Positions 11,354 to 24,098 of a stretch of 64,000 nt of DNA are shown here, piece after piece. The notes beneath the pieces were generated by a model. It was given only the letters and a program-made list of their open reading frames with translations, searched no databases and was not told where the DNA came from. Positions within the stretch are counted from its first letter, which is position 1; every line of letters starts with the position of its first letter. Where the stretch lies: the NCBI RefSeq assembly GCF_902148845.1, contig NC_043758.1:14515177-14579176 (forward strand), in the 5' to 3' direction. The position numbers and the translations under genes were made by a program. This DNA comes from Salarias fasciatus (taxonomy: Eukaryota > Chordata > Actinopteri > Blenniiformes > Blenniidae).

Positions 11354-14300
11354 ATGGCACACACACAGCGGTGGCCACAGCAGGGTTGGGCTCTTTTGCA
11401 GCTGTATCTCGTAGTGTCTTTTTCTGGATCTGAGGAGCCAGTGTGCGGGTACAGAGGTGATCCTGAGAGTCCTCAGCTATCTAAGGATGGGGACATTTTG
11501 TTGGGGGGGATTTTCTCTTTTCACAGCAGCTGGAAAAATCAAAAAGATACCTACATGCAGCAACCACAGCCACTGCAGTGCACCAGGTAAATTACATCAA
11601 AAACACACCACCAAACATTATGACTATTTTTCTTGCTTCTGTTTTTGGAAAAATATATTGTAATGTAATGTTTGTGGCTGTTTTTATGCAGTTTGAATTT
11701 CAGAGACTTCCAGTTTGCCCAGGCTATGCTGTTCGCCATTGAGGAAATTAATAAGAGCTCAGATCTACTACCTGGCATCTCTCTCGGCTATATATTGTAT
11801 GACAGTTGTGGCTCCATTGCCAGAAGTGTGAAAGTTGCACTGTCCTTAGCGAATGGCAATGATGTTGAATCTGCACTGTCCAAAGAAACATGTTTAAGAC
11901 CGGCTCAAGTACAAGTCATAATGGGAGAAACCTCGTCCTCTCCCTGCATGGCCATAGCTACTGTGATAGGACCATTGAATATACCAATGGTGGGTAGAGG
12001 TGCAAATGTACACTCCAGACTCTTGAACTGCTTGAATTGATGCCTTTTTGTTTTCTGTCTTAGATCAGCCACTTTGCCACATGTGCTTGTCTCAGTGATA
12101 AAACAAAATACCCATCCTTTCTCAGAACCATACCCAGCGACTACCACCAGAGCAGAGCCCTGGCTCATTTGGTCAAACACTTTGGATGGACTTGGGTCGG
12201 AGCGATTAGAACCAATGATGATTATGGCAATAATGGCATGGCTACTTTCACTGAAACGGCACAGCAGCTGGGAATCTGTCTGGAATATTCTGTGTCCTTC
12301 TTCAGAACAGATCCAGCTGAGAAAATACAAAACATAATTGAAGTCATTAAATCCTCCACCTCTAAAGTGATTGTTGCCTTCCTTTCCCATATGGATATGG
12401 ATGTGCTAATACATGAGTTGTCTCACCACAACCTGACTGGATACCAGTGGGTCGGCAGTGAGGGCTGGATCTTTGACTCTCAAACTGCAGCCCTGGATAG
12501 ATATCACATCCTGGATGGGGCTATAGGCCTTTCTATCCCCAAAGCACATGTAACCGGTCTGAAAGAGTTTATGATGGATCTGAAGCAGCTGAATTCATCT
12601 GGCAATGAAATTTTTATAGAGTTCTGGGAGACATTATTCAACTGCAGGTTCAAGCAGTCAGAGTCATCAGCAGGAGCTGACAGAGAGTGTACCGGACATG
12701 AAGATCTGACTGGAGTTCAAAACAGCTTCACTGATATGTCTCTGATGCCCATTTTCAACAATGTCTATAAAGGAGTGTATGCTGTGGCTCATGCACTTCA
12801 TAAACTACTCAACTGTGATAAAACATGTAACAACTCAGTGAAACTGGAGCCATTCATGGTGAGATGTGTTCCCAAATGCTATTAATTCAGCACCAAATCA
12901 CTTGAAACATGTCATTTTATGTATATACATTTTCAAAGATGAAGTGAGTGAACTTGAAAATAGAATGTATGTTCCTAGATTTTGCAGCATATAAAAAAGA
13001 TTAACTTCAAAACAAAGGAAGGAGATGAGGTCCACTTTAATGAAGATGGAGACCCACCAGCAAGGTATGAAATCATAAACTGGCAACCAAGAGAAAATGA
13101 CGCCGTGGACTTTGTCACAGTCGGCCTTCATGATGCATCGCTGCCTCCTGATAAACAGCTGGATCTGCAAAGTGACTCTATAATTTGGGCAAAGAACTCA
13201 CAGCAGGTAAGATGTCATTGCAATTTTTATCTTGGATTAGATAACATCCTGTTAAACATTAAGCATATGCATTTGTTTGTTTGTTTGTTTGCTCATGCAG
13301 GTGCCAGTGTCAGTTTGCAGTGAAAAGTGTCCTCCAGGAACACGGAAAGTTCTCCAGAAGGGAAAACCTGTCTGCTGCTATGACTGTGTTCAGTGTGCTG
13401 ATGGAGAAATCAGCAACACCACAGGTTTATTAAAGTTAATTCAATTAAACGTCATTCAAAAGAATCTTCATTCAGTATGCCAATTGTGAAAACAATATGC
13501 ATAAATATTTAGCTCTGATAAACATGGTTCTGACCAAGAATCAAAAAAAATATCAAACCTTAAGCACACTGATAAATATGAAACCATGTTTCAAGTTCTT
13601 GAATATTATATTAGTGTCATAATATCCTTTATAAATCTAACAAACATGAAAAAATGCAGTCTGTGCTTGTTTTTTGAATAGTTTCCATTCAACTTCACAG
13701 ATTCTTTCACCTGTGTGAGATGTGACCCTGAGTTCTGGCCAAATGAGAGAAGAGATGCCTGCATAAAGAAGGAGGCTGTGTTTCTATCATATGAAGAGAT
13801 TATGGGTGCCCTGCTCACTGCAGCATCTTTATTTGGAACGTGCATGACTGCTGCTGTGGCTTTCATTTTCTTCAGATACAGAAAAACTCCCATAGTCAGG
13901 GCCAACAACTCTGAGCTGAGCTTCCTGCTGCTCTTCTCTTTGACTCTGTGCTTCCTGTGCTCTCTGACCTTCATCGGCCGGCCCTCCGAGTGGTCCTGCA
14001 TGCTGAGACACACGGCGTTTGGCATCACCTTCGTCCTCTGTATCTCCTGTGTGCTGGGGAAGACTATGGTGGTGTTGATGGCCTTCAGGTCCACACTCCC
14101 AGGCAGTAATGTGATGAAATGGTTTGGGCCTGCACAGCAGAGACTCAGCGTCCTGGGTTTCACTCTGATACAAGTGATCATATGTGTCCTCTGGTTAACA
14201 ATTTCTCCCCCTTTCCCTTTTAAGAATTTTAAGGAACTCAAAGACAAAATAATCTTGGAGTGTGCTCTGGGCTCACCTGTAGGTTTCTGGGCTGTTCTCG

Positions 14301-14614
14301 GCTACATTGGACTTTTGGCCATTTTGTGCTTCATCTTTGCTTTCCTGGCTCGGAAACTGCCTGATAATTTCAATGAAGCCAAATTCATCACCTTCAGCAT
14401 GCTGATATTCTGTGCAGTGTGGATCACCTTCATCCCGGCTTATGTCAGCTCTCCTGGGAAGTTCAGTGTTGCTGTGGAGATTTTTGCTATTCTGGCTTCC
14501 AGTTTTGGACTGCTGATTTGTATTTTTGTACCAAAATGTTATGTAATCTTACTGAAACCAGAGAAGAACACAAAAAAGAATATGATGGGGAAGGGGGCAC
14601 CAAAATCCAACTGA
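11354..14614 (+). CDS. Gene B: OlfC receptor, near-twin of gene A, intact
   Basis: Exons 11354-11586, 11692-11989, 12064-12858, 12979-13206, 13301-13424 and 13701-14614 give 863 residues, each exon the same length as in gene A. Same domain order: leader ([12 protein letters not shown] start), flytrap domain, NCD3G linker and 7TM exon ending in GKGAPKSN. An upstream in-frame ATG at 11273 was rejected because it sits at the TATA box and gene A has no counterpart. Exons 1 and 3-6 are very close to gene A in long blocks, but exon 2, parts of exon 3 and all introns differ, a mosaic suggesting conversion. AATAAA lies at 14743, and gene C's TATA box follows about 100 bases later, so B and C are packed tightly head to tail. 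Confidence 0.9.
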
Positions 14615-14843
14615 AAGTTGGAGATGTTAAATCAATTTGTCAAATAACGAACAAAATAATAAATGGGGCAGCGACTACATTGAAGTGTGTAAATATCATA
14701 GTTTGTGTATAAGTTTTAAAGCGCACAGTGCAGTGGAAAAAAAATAAATCATGTTGACTAAAAAGGAGGTTCAACTTGTTTGTTTCAATCTCATGAGGCT
14801 GAAATCAAGGTAAAATCACTCCCACCTTCAGCTGCTGAATGTG

Positions 14844-14850
14844 TATAAAG
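14844..14850 (+). promoter_or_regulatory. TATA box of gene C
   Basis: TATAAAG lies 56 bases before the ATG and only about 100 bases after gene B's AATAAA (14743-14748). Confidence 0.6.
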
Positions 14851-14899
14851 CTCATCCGTGAGATGTGGAGCTGATTGGCTCAGCCGGCAGAGCGGAGCC

Positions 14900-17800
14900 A
14901 TGGTACTGCCGGGGCTGCTCATCTTGGTTCTGCTCATAGGCAAAGGGAATTTTGTGTGTCAGTTACGAGGCTCAGCACAGCCACCTGAACTAACTCAGGA
15001 TGGGGATTTTGTCATTGGAGGGATTTTCTCGTTTCGAACAGGGCAAGATTATGTAATTAACACATTTCAGACAATTCCGGAAATCAGAAAATGCAAAAAG
15101 TGTGTATTCATAAGACAGCATGTCTTTTCTTATTCATTATAGCAATCAGTTTCATTTGTATGCATACAGGTTTTTCAGTCATCTGTGAATCTTTTCTACA
15201 TCATGTTTTTCTTCATGTAACTGTATTATATGATGTTGTGCTGTTTCGTTTTCCTTCATCAACCTGTTTTCCTTTTTCAGCTTCAATTTCAGAGAATTCA
15301 AGTTTGCACAGGTAATGATCTTTGCTATCAATGAGATCAACCAAAGTCCTGACATTCTGCCTCATGTTAAACTTGGATACAAGATTTATGGTAACTGTGG
15401 AACGATGGACATACTGAGAGCTGCTCTCGCTCTGGCAAGTGGGTTGAAAAGAGAAATCCAGGATGACCACTGCACAAAAACTGACACAGTGCAAGCCATT
15501 CTGGGGCATTCGGGTTCAAGACCAACCATTGCATTTGCACAAGTAGTTGGAAGGTTCAAGATTCCTGTGGTAAGCAAAGTAAAAAGCGTGTACACTTCAG
15601 GATTCTGCTTGAAAAAGTTGATCTCACGAGTGGCCTCAAATGACGATCATGCATCCATGCGTGTGTCTGCTCTTTCACTGCATGTCATATGTTTTATTCC
15701 AGATCAGCCACTTTGCCACCTGTGCCTGTCTGAGCAATAGAAAAAAGTATCCCAGCTTTTTTAGAACTATCCCCAGTGACTACTACCAAAGCAGGGCCCT
15801 GGCAAAGCTGGTCAAGCACTTTGGTTGGACCTGGGTCGGTGCGATAGCCGTGGATAACGAATATGGCTTCAATGGCATCATGGCATTCATCCAAGCTGCC
15901 CAAGAATATGGAGTGTGCATCGAGTATTCTGAAGCATTTTCATCATCCGATCGGCCAAAACGTCTCCTGAAAATAACAGAGGTCATAAAGCAGGCCACTT
16001 CCAAAGTGATTATGGCTTTTATGTCCCACAGAGAAATTAAGCTGCTGGCTACTGCGCTACACAGACAGAACATCACGGGACTGCAGTGGATTGGAAGTGA
16101 CGCGTGGATCACAGATCACTCTCTGACTGACAGTGAAGGACACAGCATCTTACAGGGCTCACTGGGCTTCGCTGTCTCCAAAGCGAAGATCTCAGGGCTG
16201 GGGAACTATCTGAAGCAGCTCCATCCTTCACAGTTTCCCGACAGTCAGTTTGTTAGAGATTTCTGGGAAGATGTATTTGACTGCTCTCTCAGTGAAAGCG
16301 TTCCAACACAGCAGGCCTGCAGTGGTTCTGAGAGTTTGCAAAATGTTGATTCACAATTCACAGATGTGTCTGAGTTAAGATTTACTAATAATGTCTACAA
16401 GTCCGTTTATGCAGTGGCTCATGCTCTGGACAGACTGATTAAATGTGACGCTGGAGGAGGACTGTTCTCTAATGTGAGCTGTGCAGACCCAAAACAGATA
16501 CAACCATGGCAGGTGAGAACCAGCTGAGGGAGAGCTCCGACAACTTTCTCTTCCTGATGACTGACAGCCTGCCCATAATCAAATATTCACATGTTACAGT
16601 CATATTCGGTATTGCTGCCTTTTGGTTTACTCCAGACATAAATTGACAACAAAGAATATTTGATTTAACAATAATGTTGGACATAAAATTTCTTTTTGTT
16701 GAAATATTCCACAGCTATTGTCTTCCTACTTTCTTTGTTATCAGAATCAGCCATATTCTCTTTTGCTTTTCTCAAGGTATTGCAGTCCCTCAAGTCTGTA
16801 AATTTTACCACAAAGGAAGGAGAGCAAGTTTATTTCAACAGTGATGGAGACTCTCCAGCAAGATACGAGCTTGTTAATTTACAAATCACCAACAAAGGAA
16901 CTCTTGCTGGAGAAACAGTTGGCATTTATGATGCTTCTCTTCCAGAAAGTCATCAGTTTATCATGAACAACATCCCTGTTGTTTGGGGTAATGGGTTAAC
17001 TGAGGTAAAGAAGCAATAAGGGCATCTTCACTACAATCATTTCTAAACTATTGCTATTTGATTGCTTATCTTTATAATGTGTTTTTACCCACAAAAAGAT
17101 CATACAAACTACAGACAGCTGTTTCCATGTTTGCAGGAGGTGCCTCTGTCAGTCTGCAGCGAGAAATGTCTCCCGGGAACTCATAAAGTCCTCCAGAAGG
17201 GAAGGCCAGCCTGCTGTCATGATTGCATACCCTGTCCAGCTGGCGAGATCAGCAATTTAACAAGTAAATAAAATGTATTCCAGTGTAAAAACAAAAAAAA
17301 GCAAATTTATTTTTTTTAATATTGATCTCTAACTTATTCCCTCTCTGGATCCTTCCCCTGTTTTTCATTACAGATTCAATTCATTGTATGAAATGTCCAT
17401 CAGAATATTGGTCCAACAAACAAAGGAACGCTTGTATCCCCAAAGAAATCGAATTTCTCTCATATAATGAAATCCTGGGCACACTGTTAGCAATATTTTC
17501 ATTGCTTGGGGTTTTTCTCACGACCATCACATTCATAGTCCTTTACTGTCATAAAGAAACGCCATTAGTAAGAGCCAACAACTCTGAGCTGAGCTTCCTG
17601 CTGCTCTTCTCTTTGACTCTGTGCTTCCTGTGCTCTCTGACCTTCATCGGCCGGCCCTCCGAGTGGTCCTGCATGCTGAGGCACACGGCGTTCGGCATCA
17701 CCTTCGTCCTCTGTATCTCTTGTGTGCTGGGGAAGACTATAGTAGTTTTAATGGCCTTCAGAGCCACACTTCCTGGCAGCAATGTGATGAAATGGTTTGG

Positions 17801-18293
17801 GCCTGCACAGCAGAGACTCAGCGTCCTGGGTTTCACGCTGATACAAGTTTTGATTTGTATACTTTGGCTAACAATAAATCCACCTTTTCCTTTTGTAAAT
17901 ATGTGGCTGTTTAAGGATCGGATACTCTTAGAGTGTGCTCTGGGTTCAGCTGTAGGGTTTTGGGCTGTTCTGGGATATGTCGGACTTCTGGCATTATTGT
18001 GCTTTGTGCTTGCTTTTTTGGCTCGGAAACTACCAGATAACTTCAATGAGGCTAAATTCATCACGTTCAGCATGCTGATCTTCTGCGCAGTGTGGATCAC
18101 ATTCATTCCAGCCTACGTCAGCTCCCCTGGAAAGTTCACAGTTGCTGTGGAAATATTTGCTATTTTGGCCTCCAGCTATGGACTGCTATTCTGCATTTTT
18201 TTCCCAAAATGTTACATTATTTTGTTGAGGCCAGAACAGAATACTAAGAGGCACATAATGGGAAAAACTTCTCATAGTGATATCAATTATTAA
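14900..18293 (+). CDS. Gene C: OlfC receptor, six exons, intact
   Basis: Exons 14900-15099, 15281-15569, 15703-16512, 16777-17004, 17137-17263 and 17374-18293 make 857 residues with phases 2,0,0,0,1. The ATG has a good context (gccATGg) and opens the leader [16 protein letters not shown]. The flytrap domain spans exons 1-4, with [29 protein letters not shown] and GSDAWITD. Linker and 7TM exons follow, with CMLRHTAFG and [13 protein letters not shown]. The exon 5 acceptor is a tandem CAG/GAG: 17137 adds one Glu and 17140 matches genes A and B exactly; both keep the frame. Most of the protein is well separated from A and B, but about 17570-17745 in the 7TM exon is almost identical to them at the DNA level. 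A poly(A) signal candidate is AATAAA at 18669. Confidence 0.9.
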
Positions 18294-20347
18294 AACTTTC
18301 ATCTTCCAATTTTGATATGCTTCTTTGTTGTGATTAAAATGCTATGTTTCTGTACTTTTGAGGAAATAATAGCATTGAAGTCAATACATTTTTAATCATA
18401 TGCATCAATATTGTTGAAAGTGTATTCATTCCACACAGCTTAAACACATCTCACAGAGAATATTAGCATGAAAGTGGATTGTGCATAAACACAGCTGAAC
18501 TACAGTCATAGATATAATGGCACTGCAATATTTTTTGGGGAAAAACAAACATTGCACTGTATTGCCAAGAGTAAACAATGCCACTGCTACTTTTTGGATA
18601 TTTTTGTGATTAAAAGGGCTGCCTAGATTCAGGGTTGAGACATCTTTAGGCCATAGTTTATTGCAAACAATAAAAACAACTGAAAACAGGCATTAGTGAA
18701 AAACAAAATTGGAGTTAAAATGAAATAAAAAGCACACTTCTTGGACGCAGTTTTGTTTGAAAGCTATGAGGTTTCAATCTGTTTATGAGAAGAATCAGTA
18801 ACAAAAAAGACTCATGGACCGGTGAGGGTCGGAAGGTCAAGCTACTGCCAGCATCAAAATCCATTCAATGATTTTCTGAAGCACTTTATTCAAAATTGGG
18901 TAGCAGGGGACTGGATCAGATCTCAGCAGTTCCATCACAGATAACTGTCCATACGTCAGTGTTGTTGCACAACAAACTGAACATCCAATTGCTGTCAATG
19001 GAAGGACTGAGTGCCTTGTACCGCGTTCACCTCTACTGATGTGTGGCTGGGTGAATGTGACTCACCATATGAAACTTTTTGAGTACTTTAAATTTGTGGA
19101 AAATCTGTTTTATCACGCATTAACTCACATTCTTATGTGGCTTCCTGCAGTAAAGCACTCAGGACAATCACTGTTTTTGTCATGTTATTGTCCAAAATGG
19201 CAGAATATAGGCAATTTAAAAGATGCCCTCAAGAACACGGTTGGGTGAATGTGGACAGCATGGCATTAATGAATGGTTTATTGTGCTTTGAATATTACAG
19301 TTTTTTCCATATTCTTTGCCTTTATTCATACCTTAATCCACTGAGTGGTTGAAATAAATGTTCATAAAGAAGATGATAAATGAAGAGTCACTATTATGAT
19401 ATTGGTAATACAGAAAAGCGTGTGGCCTGAAAAGTAAGTCTGACAACTTTTCACATGAAGAAAAACAATAGCCTGAAGCTGTTATTCCTACAAGCTTTTC
19501 CGTGATGCAACATAGAAAAACTTCACAAGACATACAAAACAACACTGAAGGGAAAACAGAAAGGTAAATAAGGACCCCATCTGCCTCACCTATGATTCCA
19601 CTCCGGTGGAGCAGGTGCAGCAGCGCTGCAAACAGTCGACACAAGAGAATAAACATTACAACAGATTGCTTCATCCGGTGACACAACAACAGGGAGAACA
19701 GGTGGCATATTGCCTCAAGCAAGCTGCATAGGGTTTCTATTAATGAAAGCCTGTGTCACAACATGTGAGTGTTGCATGTTATTCAATTCCCCCATCTCCA
19801 ACTTCAGGTTTTGTTTTTTTTTTTTTTTTAACTTTTAACAACGATTCAAAGTTTGCACTTCTTTAAATTAACATTTTCAAAAGTTAAATCTTAAACCAAT
19901 TTATCATTTATCATTTATCTTTTTTTCTTTTGGCATTTGTGGCATCATTTTAGTTTCTTCCAAAAGTGACTCAGAGCAACCTGTGACAATCAAATTATCA
20001 GTTAGACAGTTGTCAAAAGTTTTTTGAATCTGTGGAAAACTGAAGTGAGAAAGGACACGAGTAAATGCTTTGGTTTAGTGTTATGCTGTGATGCTGAGAT
20101 CCACAGAATGAAAGTGACAGACAATATTTCAAAATGGTGAAGCTCTCTAAAATATACAAACTTAGTTAACACGTTTCATATAGTAGAGAAACAAGTACAC
20201 CAGATGAGGCACAAGATCCAAGAACAACAGTCAAGAAAACAGAAATCTTTCTTGACTTAACTTTCAACTTAGGGCTTGTCTGAAATGAGCCGCAATCAAT
20301 ATGACCTTTAAATCTTGACCTCTGGTGACAGACATTGCACTGAATCT
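18294..20347. other. Intergenic between gene C and palindrome
   Basis: AT-rich and without a credible gene. About 18860-18960 resembles a common fish repeat (motif CTGAAGCACTTTATTCAAAA followed by a GGACTGGATCAGATCTCAGC run). An antisense open stretch at 19333-19722 is hydrophobic but unsupported. Confidence 0.5.
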
Positions 20348-20572
20348 GGCAATGGGCCATTTTCACAGCTCCACTACTTCCTGAAATTAACTGTGCACAT
20401 TCATTTCCTGTCTTGCATTATTGGCCAAAATGATTAATCCAGGTGTGTCTTGTTGCAGCAGTCTAAACCAGACACACCTGGATTAATCAGTTTGGCCAAT
20501 AATGCAAGACAGGAAATGAATGTGCACAGCTATTTTCAGGAAGTAGTGAAGCTGTGAAAATACCCCATTACC
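20348..20572. repeat. Near-perfect palindrome, arms over 100 bases
   Basis: The left arm (CCACTACTTCCTGAAA, then CATTCATTTCCTGTCTTGCA, then TTAATCCAGGTGTGTC) is repeated in reverse complement after a short loop centred near 20460. It would form a hairpin of about 225 bases. Most likely a palindromic small DNA transposon. Confidence 0.8.
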
Positions 20573-21619
20573 AAGAGTGAAACCCACAAAAAGACCAATA
20601 AGAATGATAGTGGCAGTGAATTATAAGGCTTGACTTGCTGGAAATTATTTAGAAAACATCTGTTCTCAGATTTCATAAGGTCGATCACTGGCGACGCTCA
20701 AGCTGAAACACAGTAATGCTCTTTCAATGAGCCAATGACTTCAGGCATGAAACATGGCATCGATGTTGATGTTTCATGCTGTGTTGGTTTTGTTTTTACA
20801 GTCATTTTATCTATAGTTTAACAGGAAGTTGTCCTAAAAAAAAAACACAGGTTGTAATATTGTAATAATGCACCAGAATACGGTGTTCACAAAAATTGCA
20901 AAATGCCCGGGACACACCTCGATAACATGGTGCTAGCGCACTGCGCACAGTCGGTGTGGCGCACTTGGACCTAGTTGACCAAAATAGAGCTCTTCAACTG
21001 AAAGCAAGAGTGCATATCCATAGATAGGAACGTACAGTACGCTCAAATTTATTTGAACATAGATATGGCAGGTATAAAGGGCAGAATAAATTGCAGAATT
21101 AAAAACATATCTCATGAAGAACCTATTGATCCTACCAGTGTGTGTTAGTTACAGGGGAGGGTGCAACTACAACAACCTGAACTATCTCACAATGGGGACA
21201 TCATCTTAACTTTTTGAACCGGCTACAGAGGCAGCATAGCCTACCTGTATTTCTAAATGTACCTAACTTTTTTTTTTCACAAGTTAAAGTGTTTTTATTT
21301 CTCCTCCTGTCATCCATATTAGAGAATTCAACTTTGGCTAGGAAATGAGCTTCGCAATTGAGGAAAAAAAAAATGAATCCAGCAATTCTGCCAAATCACA
21401 CACTTGGCAAAACATATATATGAATTCACAATACGACATATCACATGTGACAGAGAACAATCTGAAACCACAGCACTGATAACTAACAGAGAGACTGACA
21501 AAACCAAAATCGACAGCTAACACAAAGACTGACAGAACCAGAACAGTATTTTTATTTTATTTTTTTATAATTAAACACCAGACAATCGGCTACTGCACCT
21601 ATATAAGGATATGACAGAG

Positions 21620-22130
21620 GGCATTTTACAGATTTTTTTTTTTTTTTTTTTTTTGGGAGAATATCGCTAGTAGTGAACTGGGGGCGTGCAAATTGGGAAA
21701 TCGAGCATAAAATTACGCCAAAGCATCAGGAGAGGCCTACGACAAATCACCATTAGTCTGACCCACCACAGGAAAACAAGGTAACTGAGTCCACAGGTAG
21801 AATGTGAAGAGTGATTAAAGATCAACGTGATCATGCAAATATAATATTGATAGTGGTAGTGTTTCATGCATATATGACCTCTGACCCCTGGGAGGGCCAG
21901 AAGCAGGCCAGAGAGGAACTCAGGGCCCAGATAACCGGCGGACATCCCAGAGCCCAGATCCGAGCAGCGCCCCCAGGCTGGACCAGGCAACGCCCACGCG
22001 CCCGTCCAGAAGAGAGTAGAGGAAAGCCCCGACCGGAAACCCCAGCAGCCCCGGGGCCCAGGCCCCAGGGAGCCAGGACCACCAGGATGCATGATTTACT
22101 TAAATAAATTGAAACGGTTCAACACATCAC
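21620..22130. repeat. Unassigned insertion splitting pseudogene D
   Basis: It starts after a poly-T run and includes a GC-rich block (about 21880-22085) with repeated GAGCCCAGATCC and CCCAGG motifs. It looks like transposon sequence but I cannot name the family. Confidence 0.4.
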
Positions 22131-22985
22131 CTCAAAAGTGACTGTGGTTTTACTGCCCAACGAAGACATTATGATGTTCGCAGATAAGTTTTACAAGCAG
22201 ACTATTACAGGGCCGCAGCGACGCCTGGACCACAGATCACTTGATCACTTGAACCTGCAAAAAGTTTTGTTCAATCATATTTCATAAATGTTTCCAAGTT
22301 GTGATTTACTGACAATGTTTATAAATGAGTTTGTTGGGGCCATTTTCTTTTGTTTTCCAAGATCTTGATTAAAGTCACATAGGGGGTGGGCAGGGGTCGT
22401 GTTTAGACGCGTGCTTCCTAAAATCCAGATGAAATGAGCTTGACAGATAATTTATTCAGGTCCAAAATGAACAAAAAGGCTTTAAAAACTAAAAATGTTT
22501 CTGGTCCACTACCAGATCCAAAAAAACCTTTGTTTGAATCCACATCCACCTTCAATATGATACCTTTCCAAGCTTATCATGTTGCACGGTCAAAAACTTT
22601 TTTCAACCGACACCCAACCCCCCTTCCGAAACCACTACAAATAAACTTTCAATTGGCCCTCTGCCGGCCTGGCAGACAACAGCAACCACAGCTTAACGTA
22701 GGAAAAGGAAAAGAATAGCAACCTGTGGATAAATCAAGCCAATTACAAAAGGCAGGACACCAGATTAACATAAAATTTGCCTCCACACTTACATGTTCAT
22801 TTAAACTATAATATAAACCCACTGCCTAAACGATGCAATAAACACCGTGCAGTATATATTACAATGGCTCGAACAGAGTTTATGCAGTTTTCTTAACAAA
22901 TGTCAAAATCTTCCATAAGACAGAAGCTCAAATTACATTATCGTTCCATACGAAAGTGAATCAATCCTTTGGTGGTTGACTCTTC

Positions 22986-23446
22986 TTTAAAGGAGAACTG
23001 TGCAAGATTTGCTTTAGCGCTCCCCCTACTGGTCTCCTGTGAAAGCTCACTGTCGTAAACGTTCTCCACATCACCCCTGGCCCCACCCCAGCCCTGCGTG
23101 CAGAGAGCGTCCCACTACCGTTTTCTTTTTTCCCGCTCTTCAGACAAAGGTTTTTTCTGTCTTTTTGGTTCTGCCATCTGTGAGCACCGTCGCCAACGCT
23201 AGCAAGGGTTTCATGTTTGTTTTACGCGCTTTTATCCTTGTAATCCTGTATGAGTGCTGTAAAGCAGGCTTGTTCTCTCAAGATGTAGTCGGTCCGCTCC
23301 TCTGAAATTGCAAGCGCTGTTTTCAGGACACAGACCCCGGGGGGAGCGAAGGGACAGGCGAATCACCTTGACAAGTCTTTGCTTACCCCCCCAGGGATTC
23401 TGAAAGACATTTATTGAGGTTAAAAAGTTGCATAGTTCTGCTTTAA
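22986..23446. mobile_element. Terminal-inverted-repeat element (MITE), about 460 bases
   Basis: The left end TTTAAAGGAGAACTGTGCAA is matched in inverse by the right end TTGCATAGTTCTGCTTTAA. No transposase inside. It sits just before the exon 4 relic of pseudogene D. Confidence 0.65.
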
Positions 23447-24047
23447 TAGAGGTTCGACACAATTTACAGAATGTTAACCTTGGAAGAAATGAAGGAGAAA
23501 GTGTATTTCAGCCTGAATAGAGATTTATCTGCAAGATATGAGCTTGTTAATTTCCAACATATAGTGTCAAAGCCAATACAAGCTGTCAGAGGTGGGAGGG
23601 TTTGATGAAACTGATGAGCAGCAGTTTGTCATGAATTATAGGAAAATGGTTTAGAAAGGAGGAAGAGATGACAAATGTACATAATTTTAACATTTTCATT
23701 GCACATTCCTGGTAAACCAATGACTAATTCTAATGACAGAGTTCAAGTTTAAAAAGGCACTTATTTTAGTGAAATAGTTAAGAAAATTCTATTTTAAATT
23801 TTTTTAAATACTAACATTAATAAAAACACCCAATATTAGAGTAATACCAATAACAAAAAATGAATAATGGAATGTATATCTCAGAATATTTGTTGCTGGT
23901 AAACATGTCCCATGTGTATTGCCGTCAGTTTTACTATTCATGCCTCACATCCTCGAGGTCTGGGAGCAGAAAAAAGGAAAGATTTGCATAGATAACTAAG
24001 AGTGGCCGGTTCAGATTCCTCTTACACTTGGGCATTGGAGAGGACGC

Positions 24048-24054
24048 TATAAAA
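24048..24054 (+). promoter_or_regulatory. TATA box of locus E
   Basis: TATAAAA lies 51 bases before the leader ATG at 24099. Retention of the promoter element is one reason not to dismiss E as plain debris. Confidence 0.5.
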
Positions 24055-24098
24055 CACATCCTTCCATGAAATGCATGTGTCAAACGCGAGGTTACGAG

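Larger units (their letters stand above)
21137..23655 (+). pseudogene. Locus D: scattered OlfC pseudogene
   Basis: Four decayed exon pieces lie in order on the plus strand and match gene C best. They are exon 1 (about 21137-21205, reading close to QPELSHNGDI), exon 2 (about 21318-21410, around an AIEE motif and a run of A), exon 3 (about 22132-22257, aligning with gene C around KQTITG and the DHRSLDH stretch), and exon 4 (about 23470-23655, with ARYELVNF and the tail QQFVMN). Stop codons and indels are present in the pieces; no exon 5 or 7TM exon was found. A GC-rich unknown segment separates pieces 2 and 3, and a terminal-inverted-repeat element (22986-23446) lies just before piece 4. The gene is dead. 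A possible alternative is that D and E are parts of one former locus, but E has its own TATA box and leader exon. Confidence 0.7.

Noticed and set aside
19333-19722. Antisense 129-residue hydrophobic frame
   Set aside because: No homology, no splice or promoter context, and composition fits AT-rich noise.
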